Both the position numbers and the translations under genes were made by a program. DNA of 37,920 nucleotides, taken from assembly GCA_022616235.1 (NCBI GenBank), contig JAKEFC010000095.1:1-37920 (forward strand), written 5' to 3'. Each line of letters starts with the position of its first letter. Within the stretch, counting starts at the first letter, position 1. This document shows, one piece after another, positions 18,126 through 27,984 of the stretch. This DNA comes from Planctomycetota bacterium. Its GTDB lineage: Bacteria; Planctomycetota; UBA8108; UBA1146; JAKEFC01. The notes under the pieces were generated by a model. The model was not told where the DNA came from. It saw nothing but the letters and a program-made list of their open reading frames with translations, and searched no databases.

Positions 18126-18848
18126 ATGGCGGTGGAAGTACTGACTTGTGCGGACGAGTTCGAGGCGCCGGAGGAGAACCTCGCGGCGGATGAGGCGCTA
18201 TTGATCGCGGTGGGGCAGGGGGCGACGGGCGGCATTCCGGTGCTCAGGCTCTGGGAGAGCGCACGCCTCTTCATCGTGCTCGGCGCGAGCGGGCACGCCG
18301 CGGACGACGTGGATGGCGCCGCGTGCCGCGCGGACCGCGTGCCGATCCTCCGGCGCGTGTCGGGCGGCGGCACCGTCTTGCAGGGTCCGGGGTGTCTCAA
18401 TTTCGCGCTCATCTTCCCGCTCGACGGCAACGCGGCGCTCCGCGGGATTCACGAGAGCTATCGATTCTTCCTCGGACCCGTCGTGAAGGCGCTCGCGCTT
18501 CCCGGAATCGAGCCGCGCGGCTCGTCGGATCTCGCGCTGGGGATGCGAAAATTCTCCGGCAGCGCGCAGAAGCGTACGACTCGCGCCGTGCTCCACCACG
18601 GTACGATCCTCTACGATTTCGATCTCGCTTTGATCGCGCGCTATTTGCGCGAGCCGCCGCGGCAGCCGGACTACCGGTCGCGACGGTCGCACTTGGACTT
18701 CCTCTGCAACGTCCCGCTCGGTTGCGCGGAGCTGCGCGGGCGCCTGCGTGCCGCGTGGGCTGAAGCCGGCCGCGCCCCCGCGCTCCCGCCGCTCGGCCCG
18801 CTCATCGCGGCGAGGTACGCGAACCGCGCGTGGAACGACCGGTTCTAG
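18126..18848 (+). CDS. Lipoate-protein ligase A family protein (BPL_LplA_LipB)
   Basis: RRVSGGGTVLQGPGCLNFALIFP and RKFSGSAQKRTTRAVLHHGTILYDFDL. Confidence 0.88.
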   Translation: MAVEVLTCADEFEAPEENLAADEALLIAVGQGATGGIPVLRLWESARLFIVLGASGHAADDVDGAACRADRVPILRRVSGGGTVLQGPGCLNFALIFPLDGNAALRGIHESYRFFLGPVVKALALPGIEPRGSSDLALGMRKFSGSAQKRTTRAVLHHGTILYDFDLALIARYLREPPRQPDYRSRRSHLDFLCNVPLGCAELRGRLRAAWAEAGRAPALPPLGPLIAARYANRAWNDRF

Positions 18849-19017
18849 ACCCGATTTCTGCGTGTCGCGTGGGACATCGCAGGGCTTATCTCCGCGCGAA
18901 GGACCACTTGCGGAGCCGATTGCGTAGGAGCACGATGCCCCGTTGCGTAGATTTCGAAGGCGGCGACCGGGCTTTGCGAAAACCCCCTTACTACGGGAAG
19001 CACGAAAGGAACACGCC

Positions 19018-19545
19018 GTGAAGTGGACGACTTTGCTCGAGGAGCGCGCGGAGACGACCTTTCGCGCGGCGAACGGGTTGATTCAGAGAGTCGAGGATTC
19101 GAAGCTCACTTGGAAGCCCCCGACCGGCAGCAATTGGCTCACGATGGGACAGCTCTTGCGCCACATGGGCTGCGCGTGCGGCGCGTGCTGCCGCGGCTTC
19201 GTCACCGGCGAGTGGCAAGATCTCAGCCTCGATCCGAAGTGGAATCACGATGAAGCCAAGACGATGCCTCCCGCGGAGGCTTACATCGCCGTGAAGTCGC
19301 GCTCAGAAGCGCTGGCGTTGCTCGAGGAAGACCGCAAGCTGACCCTGGCCATGATCGACAAGGCGGGCGAAACCGTGCTCGAGACCAAGCGCTTCGTGGC
19401 GCCTTGGGGTGGGGCGGAGTTGAATCTCGGCACTCACTTCCTTACGTCGATCCAGCACCTCGACATCCACAAGTCGCAACTCTTCTACTACTTGAAGCTC
19501 CAAGGAAAGAGCGTGAATACCCTCGACCTCTGGGGGATGAGTTGA
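19018..19545 (+). CDS. DinB-like family protein
   Basis: Four-helix DinB pattern: WLTMGQLLRHMGCACGACCRGF and LGTHFLTSIQHLDIHKSQLFYYLKLQGKSVNTLDLWGM. Confidence 0.7.
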   Translation: MKWTTLLEERAETTFRAANGLIQRVEDSKLTWKPPTGSNWLTMGQLLRHMGCACGACCRGFVTGEWQDLSLDPKWNHDEAKTMPPAEAYIAVKSRSEALALLEEDRKLTLAMIDKAGETVLETKRFVAPWGGAELNLGTHFLTSIQHLDIHKSQLFYYLKLQGKSVNTLDLWGMS

Positions 19546-19569
19546 TCGGCGCGGCGGCACGGCGCGCCT

Positions 19570-20130
19570 TCACGGCTTCTTCCTCCGGTAATGGTTCGTC
19601 ACGAAGTTCAGCCACTTGCCATCCGGCATGAGCATCTCCGAGCGCGACACGCGATAGTCCGCGTTCTTGATCACTAATATCTCTCGGTACTTCGCGGTCG
19701 TTCCCGGCGCAGCGAGGTTCGGTCCCTCCGTTTCCAGCGTGAGCACCTTTCCACTGGGGTCGAGCGTCCCCTCGTAGCTCCAAAGTTCGCTCATCTCCGA
19801 CGCGATGAAGGTCCCGACGTGCTTCTTCTTCTCGAGGCTGTAGCCGAGCGTGAACATCGTCGTCATCGGATCGCCGGTGGGGCCTTTGCACGAGCTTTCC
19901 GCGATCACCCACATGCTACCGAGGGCCCGTACGCTCTCGACGCCTTCGGATTTTACCGGCGGCTGGCTCGGGTCGACGATCGCCTCCGTCTCGTACGTCC
20001 ATACGCCCACCAGTTGCCTTAGCCACGAGTGAGCCTGCGGCGGGTCGCCGCTCTTCGGCGCGTCCTCGGCCGCAAGCGTTGCGACTCCGAGGATCGAGAT
20101 GGCTGCGAGTGCAAGCAACCTCCCGTACAT
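19570..20130 (-). CDS. DUF1579-like secreted protein
   Basis: Signal peptide; LRQLVGVWTYETEAIVDPSQPP...KSEGVESVRALGSMWVIAESSCKGPTGDPMTTMFTLGYSLEKKKHVGTFIAS; GGAGGATCCA ATG. Confidence 0.75.
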   Translation of the reverse strand: MYGRLLALAAISILGVATLAAEDAPKSGDPPQAHSWLRQLVGVWTYETEAIVDPSQPPVKSEGVESVRALGSMWVIAESSCKGPTGDPMTTMFTLGYSLEKKKHVGTFIASEMSELWSYEGTLDPSGKVLTLETEGPNLAAPGTTAKYREILVIKNADYRVSRSEMLMPDGKWLNFVTNHYRRKKP

Positions 20131-20431
20131 TGGATCCTCCTTCGATTCGTTGCCGCAGCGCTGCGAGTCACGCCGGCCGGCGTGAACTCGTCTCCGCGAG
20201 CGGTTCCGCCAAGATCTGGAACGTCTTTCTCCAGCCGCCGGCAGTCTCGAAGAGTAACCGCTTCGGCCAAGGGAATTCAGTGGTTCGCATTGGATTGGCC
20301 CGATAGTATCTTGGGAACTTCGGGCATGTAGGCGAATCCAGTCCCTCGCGATGCGGAGCTTGTCGGCTCGGGCACGGCACGAATGAGCTGATGCGCGGGT
20401 CAGGGCTTCGGCGCAGAGTAGAGGAGGGCCG

Positions 20432-23400
20432 GTGTCCCGAGGCCGCATATCTCTCGGCTCGTTGGCGAGTATCTTCGCAGTTTTCCTCCCCGCCCACGCG
20501 GCCTTCAGTCAAGACCCCGACGTCGCCTTCTGCGACGCGCCGGCGCTCGGCATTTCCGGCGCAGGGCCATCCGTAACGACGCAACTCGAAGTCTCCGATC
20601 TCATTGCCCCGGCTGCGGTCGAAGTCTTTCTCGATATCTCCGCGGCGTGGACCAGCTACATCGCGATCGCGAGCGTCGAGTCCCCCGGCGGTACTGTGGT
20701 CACGCTTCACGACGGAAGTGGGGGATTCGGGAGTGATTTCTCCGTAACTTACTTGGACGAAGGTGAGCCGAATGACGGCCCATTTCCCTTCGGAAGCGGA
20801 GTCACATCGTTCTACGATTGCAACGGGTGCTTCGTGCAGCCGGCGGATCCGGCCGGTCTCGAGCAATTCGCCGAAGAGCCAGCCGCCGGCACCTGGACGC
20901 TGGCGATCGATTCGACGAGTTTCGTCACTCTGAACGAGTGGTGCGTCGGGCTCTACGCGACCGCTCCGCCGCCGAAGGTCGGAGATCTCGTCTGCGCCGC
21001 CTCCGGCGCCGGCGCCATCGACCTTACGTGGACCAATCGCGCGAGCTACGACTCGATCGACGTCTTCGCGAACGGGGAACTCGAAGCGACTCTCGCGGGT
21101 CCCTTCGACGAGGGCACGATCGGTTCTTACCTCTCGCCGCCAATGCCGATTCCGCAAATGGCGGAGATCTCCGTCGTGGCGTACTCCGCGATTGGCGGAG
21201 CCAGCTTGCCAAACCGCTGCGAGATTGGGCTACACGCGTCCCCCGCCGCATCGCAGGAGATCTTGCCGCTTGCGTTGATCTCTTCCGAGCTGCCTACGTA
21301 CTACGCGATCTTTCTCTTTCCAGACAGCCTGATGCTCGAGGACCTGCAGGTTGATGTCGCCGTCGACTCCAATCAGCTCGGCAACCTCGATGTAAAGATC
21401 GGTTCGCCATCCGGCACCGAAGTTACACTGCACGATCGCCCGGACGATAACAGCGCCAAACTCGACGTGCGCTACTGGGACATCGCGCCTCCATATTGGC
21501 CTCCTTACGATTGCGCGTGTTTCATGCGACCATCAGGGCCTGGCGCGCTGCGCGACTTCGTGGACGAAGACATCGCCGGGATCTGGGTAGTCTCCGTCGA
21601 ATCGGTCAGCAGTATGATCGGTATCGTGGAGCGAGTGGCGATCCGCGGCTACGACCTTGGCCCGGCTTTCGCGGTCGGCGACTTGACGTGCGCTCAGGGC
21701 ACAGGATTCGATACCGCGGCGGTCTCATGGACGAATCGCGCGGACTACGACGAGATCGCCGTCGTCGTCGATGGAATACTCGTCGCGATGCTCGCCGGCC
21801 CATTCGCGACCGGAGAGTCCATCGAATTCGAATCGCCGCCGCAGGCCCTGCCATCTTCCTTAGAGCTGTGCGTTCAGGGTTTCGTGGGCGGCGCCGGCGG
21901 CCCCGCGACCTGCTGCAATCTCGACTTGTTCATTCCTCCCATCGCGAGCGTCGCCTGTTTTGCCCAGGACGGGAGCGGCACCATCGCCGTCTCGTGGCTC
22001 GACACGGTGGGCTACGACTCCGTGAATCTCTACGTCGATGGCGTGCTCGAAGCGAACATCGACGGCGGCGAGGAGAGCTACACGACCGGCGCCTACGCCG
22101 TCCCCGGCACGATGGAAGTCTGCATGGAGGGGATCGTCGCCGAGTTCGAGCCCACCGTCACCGAGTGCTGTACCGCGATGCTGCTCGAGAGCGCGACCGC
22201 CGCGGAGTGCGTTGCGTCCGCGCTCGACGTTCCTGGCGCGGCCCCCGCAACGGAGTCGTCGATCGAGTTGTTCGACATCGTCTACCTCGACGAAGTCGAG
22301 GTGATCGTCGACATCGACACGGCGAACATTCGGCCATGGAACATCGCCGTGACATCGCCCGCGGGCACGGAGATCAAGCTATACAAACCTCGGCCGGGAT
22401 CGGCGCCCGACATGGCGCTCACCTTCGATGACGCGGGCGGCGTTCCCCACGGCTCCCTGCCGTTCGATTGCGCATGTGCCATGGAGACCGCCGGCCCCGG
22501 ATCGCTCGAAGACTTCGCAGGCGAGCTTTCGAACGGCGAATGGACACTGACCCTTTCTTCGAACATAGGCGGCGTTCTCGATGGGTGGTGCATCCGCGTA
22601 TTCGGGTGCCCGCTCGCCCCTCCGGCCGAGGTCGCTTGCGCCCTGGCCGGCGAGTCCGTCACGGTAACGTGGAGCAACGTCGAGGCCTACGACAACATCG
22701 ACGTACTGGAATGGGGTTGCGTCGCGGCCACCATCGCGGGCACAGACACCAGCTACTCTTTCGCCGCGTTGCCCGGCGGGCGGCATCGATACTCGTTGCG
22801 CGCGCATCGGCTCGATCTCGGCTGTGGTTCGCAATCGGGATCGTGCGACGCCCTGGTCGGGCCATTCGAAGCCTGCCGCGAAGACATCGATCTCATAGAC
22901 GGCTCTCCGGGCGCAACCTACGTCTTAGAGTTTCCGGAGCTGATCATCGCGAACGAAGTCGAGGTCGTGCTCCAAATGGACGGAGTGGACGCATCGAACT
23001 GGGATTTCCTGATCTCGTCCCCCGCCGGCACGCAAGTGCAACTTCACCACAACCAAGGCGGCACGGCAGATTTCGACGTGACCTGGAGCGACCTGGGAAC
23101 GCCGGTGCTTCCCAGCCCTGGCTTCTACGCGTGCGATGGCTGTCTCGTGCGGCCGTTCGGGCCGGGGGAACTTGCGGACTTCGTCGGAGAAAATGGCGGC
23201 GGTGCTTGGACGTTGACCACCGGAGACTTCAGTCCCCAGGCGGTCCTCGACCTCTGGTGCGTGAGAGTGTTTCAAGGATGCATCGTAGTACCGCCCGATT
23301 CCGTCGCTTGCAGCGCGGTGGGAGATGACATCGAGCTGACTTGGGTGAATCCCGACACCTACGACGCGATCGAAGTCATGAGGAACGGCCAACCGATAGC

Positions 23401-24952
23401 GACCCTCGCGGGAACCGACACTTCCGTCAGCGACCCCGACCTGTTCGGCGGCGCCTACACGTATCGAGTCTTCGGCTCGAGCGTTGCCGCTGCGTGCGGG
23501 AGCGGCTCGCTACCCTGCCTCGTCGAGCACCGCGTCGAGAAGACCTGCGATGCTCCCATGGATAGTAATCTCTCTGACTTCGAGGAGTTTGCGATTGTCG
23601 CCGCGACTTCGATGCGCCTGAACGACGTCGAGATCTTCTTGCACGCCACCGATACTGGCGACCTGCTGCAGGTCCTGAACGGCTATTCCTTCGGCGTCGA
23701 GTCGCCGTCGGGGACCCAGGTAACGCTCGCCGACGGCAGGAGCGGGCTCGGCGAGAATATCGTCGCTACGTTTAGCGGCGCCGGCTCCGACGTCGACGAT
23801 ACCACGACACTCGACTGCGGCGGCTGCCGGCTCAGACCGTCGGGACCCGGGACCCTCGCCGATTTTCGAAGCGAACCCGCTGCCGGCACTTGGACGCTCT
23901 CGGTCGCCACCACGTTCATAGAATCCGTAGGCCTCGACGAGTGGTGTCTCTATGCCTACGAGGGGTGCACCGCGCTTCCGCCCGAAAGCCTCACGTGTAG
24001 CGCGACAGCCGGCGGTGTGTCGCTCGAATGGACGAATCCAGAGAGCTACGACACGCTGTCCATCACGCGCGATGACCTCGTGATCGCAACGCTTGCCGGC
24101 GACGCCTCCAGTTACCTCGATGCGGGGTCGGTGTCCGGGCACCTTGCGTATCACGTCTTCGGTTACAGCGCCGCGGCCACATGCAGCAGCCGCTCCCACG
24201 GCTGTACGGTCGACATTGGCTTCGTCCAATCCTGTGATGAGCCTGCCGCAGTCATTCCGCGAGATTCGGAAATTCACGCCGCCACGATCGAGGTGAGCGC
24301 GTTGAACGCCGCGCCAATACGCGATTGCGAGCTGTTCATCGACGTCGCCACGGATGCCACTGGGGACTGGAGCGAGATCACTGTCCGCTCGCCGGCAGGC
24401 ACCACGGTGCAGGTTCATGCGGGAGGCGGCGCCGGCGGCAACGACTTCTTGGTGACCTTCAGCGATGGCGGCGCGCGGAACACGGGGATGCGCGGGCTCT
24501 ATTCCTGCGCCGGATGCCTGATCGCTCCGAGCGGTCCTGGGGCCTTCGCCGATCTCGCAGAAGAGAGCGCCAACGGGATCTGGACGTTGGAGATGATCAC
24601 TTCCGCCGAGGGCACGCTGAATTCCTGGTGTCTCTCCATCGTGTACGAAGACGCCCCGGTAGGCCCATTCATGCGCGGGGACGCGAGCGGCGATGGAATA
24701 TTCAACGCACTATTGGACATGCTGACGATTCTCAATTTCTTCTTTAATGACGGGCCGGAACCTCCCTGCCTGATCTCGGCAGATGCGGATGGCGATGGCG
24801 TACTCGGGCCGATGTTGGATGCAATCTATCTGCTGCAATTCCAGTTCAACGCGGGGCCGGCGCCGCCGAGTCCAGGTCCATATTTTTGTGGTAGCGCTCC
24901 GGATCCCGGCGGCCTCGGCTGCGACGAATCGCCCGCGGTCTGCGATCCATGA
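20432..24952 (+). CDS. Secreted multidomain protein: six proprotein-convertase P-domain-like modules alternating with Fn3-like modules, C-terminal dockerin-like tail
   Basis: Recurring SPxGTxVxLH...GPGxLxDFxxExxxGxWTL...LxxWCxxxY; tail RGDASGDG...DADGDG...; GTG start after GAGGAGGG. Confidence 0.82.
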   Translation: MSRGRISLGSLASIFAVFLPAHAAFSQDPDVAFCDAPALGISGAGPSVTTQLEVSDLIAPAAVEVFLDISAAWTSYIAIASVESPGGTVVTLHDGSGGFGSDFSVTYLDEGEPNDGPFPFGSGVTSFYDCNGCFVQPADPAGLEQFAEEPAAGTWTLAIDSTSFVTLNEWCVGLYATAPPPKVGDLVCAASGAGAIDLTWTNRASYDSIDVFANGELEATLAGPFDEGTIGSYLSPPMPIPQMAEISVVAYSAIGGASLPNRCEIGLHASPAASQEILPLALISSELPTYYAIFLFPDSLMLEDLQVDVAVDSNQLGNLDVKIGSPSGTEVTLHDRPDDNSAKLDVRYWDIAPPYWPPYDCACFMRPSGPGALRDFVDEDIAGIWVVSVESVSSMIGIVERVAIRGYDLGPAFAVGDLTCAQGTGFDTAAVSWTNRADYDEIAVVVDGILVAMLAGPFATGESIEFESPPQALPSSLELCVQGFVGGAGGPATCCNLDLFIPPIASVACFAQDGSGTIAVSWLDTVGYDSVNLYVDGVLEANIDGGEESYTTGAYAVPGTMEVCMEGIVAEFEPTVTECCTAMLLESATAAECVASALDVPGAAPATESSIELFDIVYLDEVEVIVDIDTANIRPWNIAVTSPAGTEIKLYKPRPGSAPDMALTFDDAGGVPHGSLPFDCACAMETAGPGSLEDFAGELSNGEWTLTLSSNIGGVLDGWCIRVFGCPLAPPAEVACALAGESVTVTWSNVEAYDNIDVLEWGCVAATIAGTDTSYSFAALPGGRHRYSLRAHRLDLGCGSQSGSCDALVGPFEACREDIDLIDGSPGATYVLEFPELIIANEVEVVLQMDGVDASNWDFLISSPAGTQVQLHHNQGGTADFDVTWSDLGTPVLPSPGFYACDGCLVRPFGPGELADFVGENGGGAWTLTTGDFSPQAVLDLWCVRVFQGCIVVPPDSVACSAVGDDIELTWVNPDTYDAIEVMRNGQPIATLAGTDTSVSDPDLFGGAYTYRVFGSSVAAACGSGSLPCLVEHRVEKTCDAPMDSNLSDFEEFAIVAATSMRLNDVEIFLHATDTGDLLQVLNGYSFGVESPSGTQVTLADGRSGLGENIVATFSGAGSDVDDTTTLDCGGCRLRPSGPGTLADFRSEPAAGTWTLSVATTFIESVGLDEWCLYAYEGCTALPPESLTCSATAGGVSLEWTNPESYDTLSITRDDLVIATLAGDASSYLDAGSVSGHLAYHVFGYSAAATCSSRSHGCTVDIGFVQSCDEPAAVIPRDSEIHAATIEVSALNAAPIRDCELFIDVATDATGDWSEITVRSPAGTTVQVHAGGGAGGNDFLVTFSDGGARNTGMRGLYSCAGCLIAPSGPGAFADLAEESANGIWTLEMITSAEGTLNSWCLSIVYEDAPVGPFMRGDASGDGIFNALLDMLTILNFFFNDGPEPPCLISADADGDGVLGPMLDAIYLLQFQFNAGPAPPSPGPYFCGSAPDPGGLGCDESPAVCDP

Positions 24953-25004
24953 AATGGTCTTGCAAGTCGCTGCCATGCATCGCATGGTCGAAAGGAATCG
25001 CCTC

Positions 25005-27920
25005 GTGCAAAGTCGAACCATGAGACGGACGTGTGCCTCTGTCGCGCTTGCAATGTTGTCGGCTTGGTCGTGCGCATTGCCCGCATTTTCCCAATGCCCG
25101 CTCGAAGAAATGCAGATCCTCTACGCGAACGATCCCTCCTCTTTCGACCATTTTGGCGCCAGCGCCGGCATCGATGGGAATACGGCCGTGGTCGGAGCGG
25201 CCTCCGCCGCCGCCTGCGTGTTTCGCTTTGACGGCGCGACGTGGAACGAGGAGCAAGCGCTCGTGAACTCGGATTGGGAGTTCCACTCCGTGGCGGTCGC
25301 AGGCGACGTGATCATTCTCGGCGCGCCTTTCGCCGCGGTCGGCTCCATCGAACCAGGGGCCGCTTGCGTCTTTCGTTTCGATGGGGCGGCGTGGGTCGAA
25401 GAGCAAGTCCTTAGCGCCAGCGACGCTGGCGACGGCGACAGGTTCGGCTACTCGGTGGCGGTAAGCGAAGAAGTGGCGGTCGTCGGCTCGCTGTTCGCCG
25501 GGTACCTGGACGACCTGGCAGGAGCTGCTTACGTGTTTCGCTTCGACGGCATGGAATGGATCGAGGAGCAAAAGCTGACTGCGGATGATGGCACGATGGA
25601 CGACCAACTCGGGTACGCCGTATCCATCGCGGGCGATTTGGTCGTGGCGGGCGCCCCGGAGGAAGACGACGGCGGCGCGGCCTCGGGCGCCGCGTACATA
25701 TTCCGCTTCGATGGCGCAGCCTGGATGCAGGAAACGAAGCTCGTCCCGAGCGTCGCCTCGGCCTCGAGCCGTTTCGGCGGTTCCGTGGCCGCCGCAACCG
25801 ACCTCGCGATCGTAGGCGCGCCGAGGTCAGACGACGCGGGAATCGACTCCGGGGCAGCCTACGCGTATCGCTACGACGGCGCGGTTTGGGTCGAGGAGCC
25901 GCTGATCGCAGCAGATGTCACGGCGGGAGACGCGTTCGGGGGGGCGGTCGCCGTCGCCGGGGACCTCGTTGCCGTGGGCTCTAGCTGGTTTAACACTCCC
26001 GGAGCAATTGCTGCGGACGACGACAACGGACCTGCCGCTGGCTCGATCTATCTCTTCTCCTTCGACGGTTCGAACTGGCTACGGTCGAGGAAACTGGTCG
26101 CGAGCGACGGACCGTCTAGTCGCCTCGGATCTGCGGTGGCGCTCAGCGGCGACTACGTCCTCGGAGGGGCGCCGTACCATGGCGCACAGGGAACTCAAGC
26201 CGGTGCAGCGTTCGTCTTCGCGGCAAACGCCGAGCTTCCCGCCTACGGGTCTCTCTGCGATTTCGCGGCGCCGGCGAAGGTAACGGCCAGCGATGGAGAG
26301 TCTTTCGATGGATTCGGCCGCTCCGTCGCTCTCGGCGCCGGCGTTGCGATCGCCGGCAGTCCTCTCGATGACGATCTCGGTATCGACTCCGGCGCGGCAT
26401 ACATCTATCGCTTCGATGGTACGAATTGGAGCGAAGAGCAGAAGCTGACGGCGAGCGACGGCGGCGACGGCGCCCAATTTGGCTACTCCGTCGCAATCGA
26501 CGGCGACGTGGCACTCGTCGGAAGCCCCTTCGACAGCGGTGCGGGCATCGAAGCGGGGGCCGCGCTTCTCTTTCGCTACGATGGCGGCGGCTGGACGGAA
26601 GAAGGGGCCTTGAGCGCCGGCGGCATCGGGTTCTACGAATGGTTCGGCACTGCCGTCGCGATCGAAGAAGACGTAGCGGTGGTCGGGGCGATGCTCGACG
26701 ACGAGGTCGCCGCCGATGCCGGCGCGGCCTACGTATTCCGATACGACGGCGCCTCGTGGGAGGTAGAAGCAAAGTTGATTCCCATCGACGGCACGCCGAG
26801 CGGTCACTTCGGCAACGCGGTTGCCATCAGCGCGGATCGAATCGTCGTCGGGGCGCGGCACGATTCCGGCGAAGGCCTGTTCGCCGGCGCGGTCCACGTG
26901 TTCCGCTTCGACGGAGTCGATTGGGTCGCGGAGCAAAAGCTCCATGCGCAAGATGCCGCGTTGCTCGATGAGTTCGGAGCTTCCGTCGCCATCTTCGGTG
27001 CGGAGATCGCGATCGGCTCGCCCTACGAGATCGACAACCTGCCTGGCGCCGGCGCCGTCTACGTTTTTCGCCACGATGAAAGCGATTGGGTCCAAACGCA
27101 GAAGCTGCAGAGCCCCCTCGCCGGCAATGCAGGGGAATTCGGGGGTACGATTGCACTGGGCGAAGGCTTGCTCGTCATCGCCGGCATCGAGGGACTCTCG
27201 AACGGCGAAGCCCATGTGTTCGCGAAGAGCGGCGATACATGGGCCTCCCATGCGGCGCTCGAATTCTGCGGGTCGGCGGTGAACGACGCCATCGGCGGCG
27301 CCGTTGCCGCACGCGGCACGACGCTCTGCATCGGCGCGCACAATGACCGCGACAAGGGCATGGGGTCCGGCTCGATGTATCTCATCGCGGGCGGGTTTCA
27401 TCCGGTTGCAGGCCCGATCGTCGCCGACACACTAGACGATTCGACGGTCGCCTTCAGCGTAGCCGTGACCGGAAGCGAGCCGTTGAGCTACTTCTGGGAC
27501 TTCGGCGACGGCGCGACGTCACCGGAGCCGGCGCCCGTTCATGCGTATTTCGACTTGGGCGATTACTTCGTCTCCGTCGAGGTCTCGAATCCTTGCGGCA
27601 ACATTCTGCGAGAAAATGAGATTGCCGCTGGCATCCGTTTCCGGCGGGGAGACGTCGACGGAAACGAAAAAGTCGTGGCGCTCACCGATGCGCTCTATTT
27701 GTTGACATGGGGATTCTTGGATGGTGCGCCGCCGGCGTGCAGGATGGCCGCCGATGCCGATGACGACGGCAGCGTCTCGGCGCTTACGGACTCGCTGCAC
27801 CTCTTGCTCTGGACCTTCGCGAACGGGCCTCCGCCGCCCGCGCCCGGTGCCTCCGACTGCGGCTTCGACGGGACGCCGGACGATCTCGATTGCGCGTCGC
27901 CTCCGAGCGCATGTAGATGA
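25005..27920 (+). CDS. Secreted FG-GAP/integrin-like beta-propeller protein with PKD domain and C-terminal dockerin-like tail
   Basis: About 14 repeats of FGxSVAxxGDxxVVGxP...GAAYVFRFDGxxWxEEQKL; PKD FSVAVTGSEPLSYFWDFGDGATSPEPAPVHAYFDLGDYFVSVEV; tail RGDVDGN...DADDDG. Confidence 0.88.
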   Translation: MQSRTMRRTCASVALAMLSAWSCALPAFSQCPLEEMQILYANDPSSFDHFGASAGIDGNTAVVGAASAAACVFRFDGATWNEEQALVNSDWEFHSVAVAGDVIILGAPFAAVGSIEPGAACVFRFDGAAWVEEQVLSASDAGDGDRFGYSVAVSEEVAVVGSLFAGYLDDLAGAAYVFRFDGMEWIEEQKLTADDGTMDDQLGYAVSIAGDLVVAGAPEEDDGGAASGAAYIFRFDGAAWMQETKLVPSVASASSRFGGSVAAATDLAIVGAPRSDDAGIDSGAAYAYRYDGAVWVEEPLIAADVTAGDAFGGAVAVAGDLVAVGSSWFNTPGAIAADDDNGPAAGSIYLFSFDGSNWLRSRKLVASDGPSSRLGSAVALSGDYVLGGAPYHGAQGTQAGAAFVFAANAELPAYGSLCDFAAPAKVTASDGESFDGFGRSVALGAGVAIAGSPLDDDLGIDSGAAYIYRFDGTNWSEEQKLTASDGGDGAQFGYSVAIDGDVALVGSPFDSGAGIEAGAALLFRYDGGGWTEEGALSAGGIGFYEWFGTAVAIEEDVAVVGAMLDDEVAADAGAAYVFRYDGASWEVEAKLIPIDGTPSGHFGNAVAISADRIVVGARHDSGEGLFAGAVHVFRFDGVDWVAEQKLHAQDAALLDEFGASVAIFGAEIAIGSPYEIDNLPGAGAVYVFRHDESDWVQTQKLQSPLAGNAGEFGGTIALGEGLLVIAGIEGLSNGEAHVFAKSGDTWASHAALEFCGSAVNDAIGGAVAARGTTLCIGAHNDRDKGMGSGSMYLIAGGFHPVAGPIVADTLDDSTVAFSVAVTGSEPLSYFWDFGDGATSPEPAPVHAYFDLGDYFVSVEVSNPCGNILRENEIAAGIRFRRGDVDGNEKVVALTDALYLLTWGFLDGAPPACRMAADADDDGSVSALTDSLHLLLWTFANGPPPPAPGASDCGFDGTPDDLDCASPPSACR

Positions 27921-27984
27921 TCCCAAAACAGCTTCGTGCCGCGCTTCTTTCGGGTGACGAAGTGATCGCAATTCGGCACGGACG

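Noticed and set aside
27921-27984. Overlapping CTTCGT/ACGAAG and CGTGCCG/CGGCACG arms between convergent genes
   Set aside because: Arms short with long loops; insufficient for a terminator call
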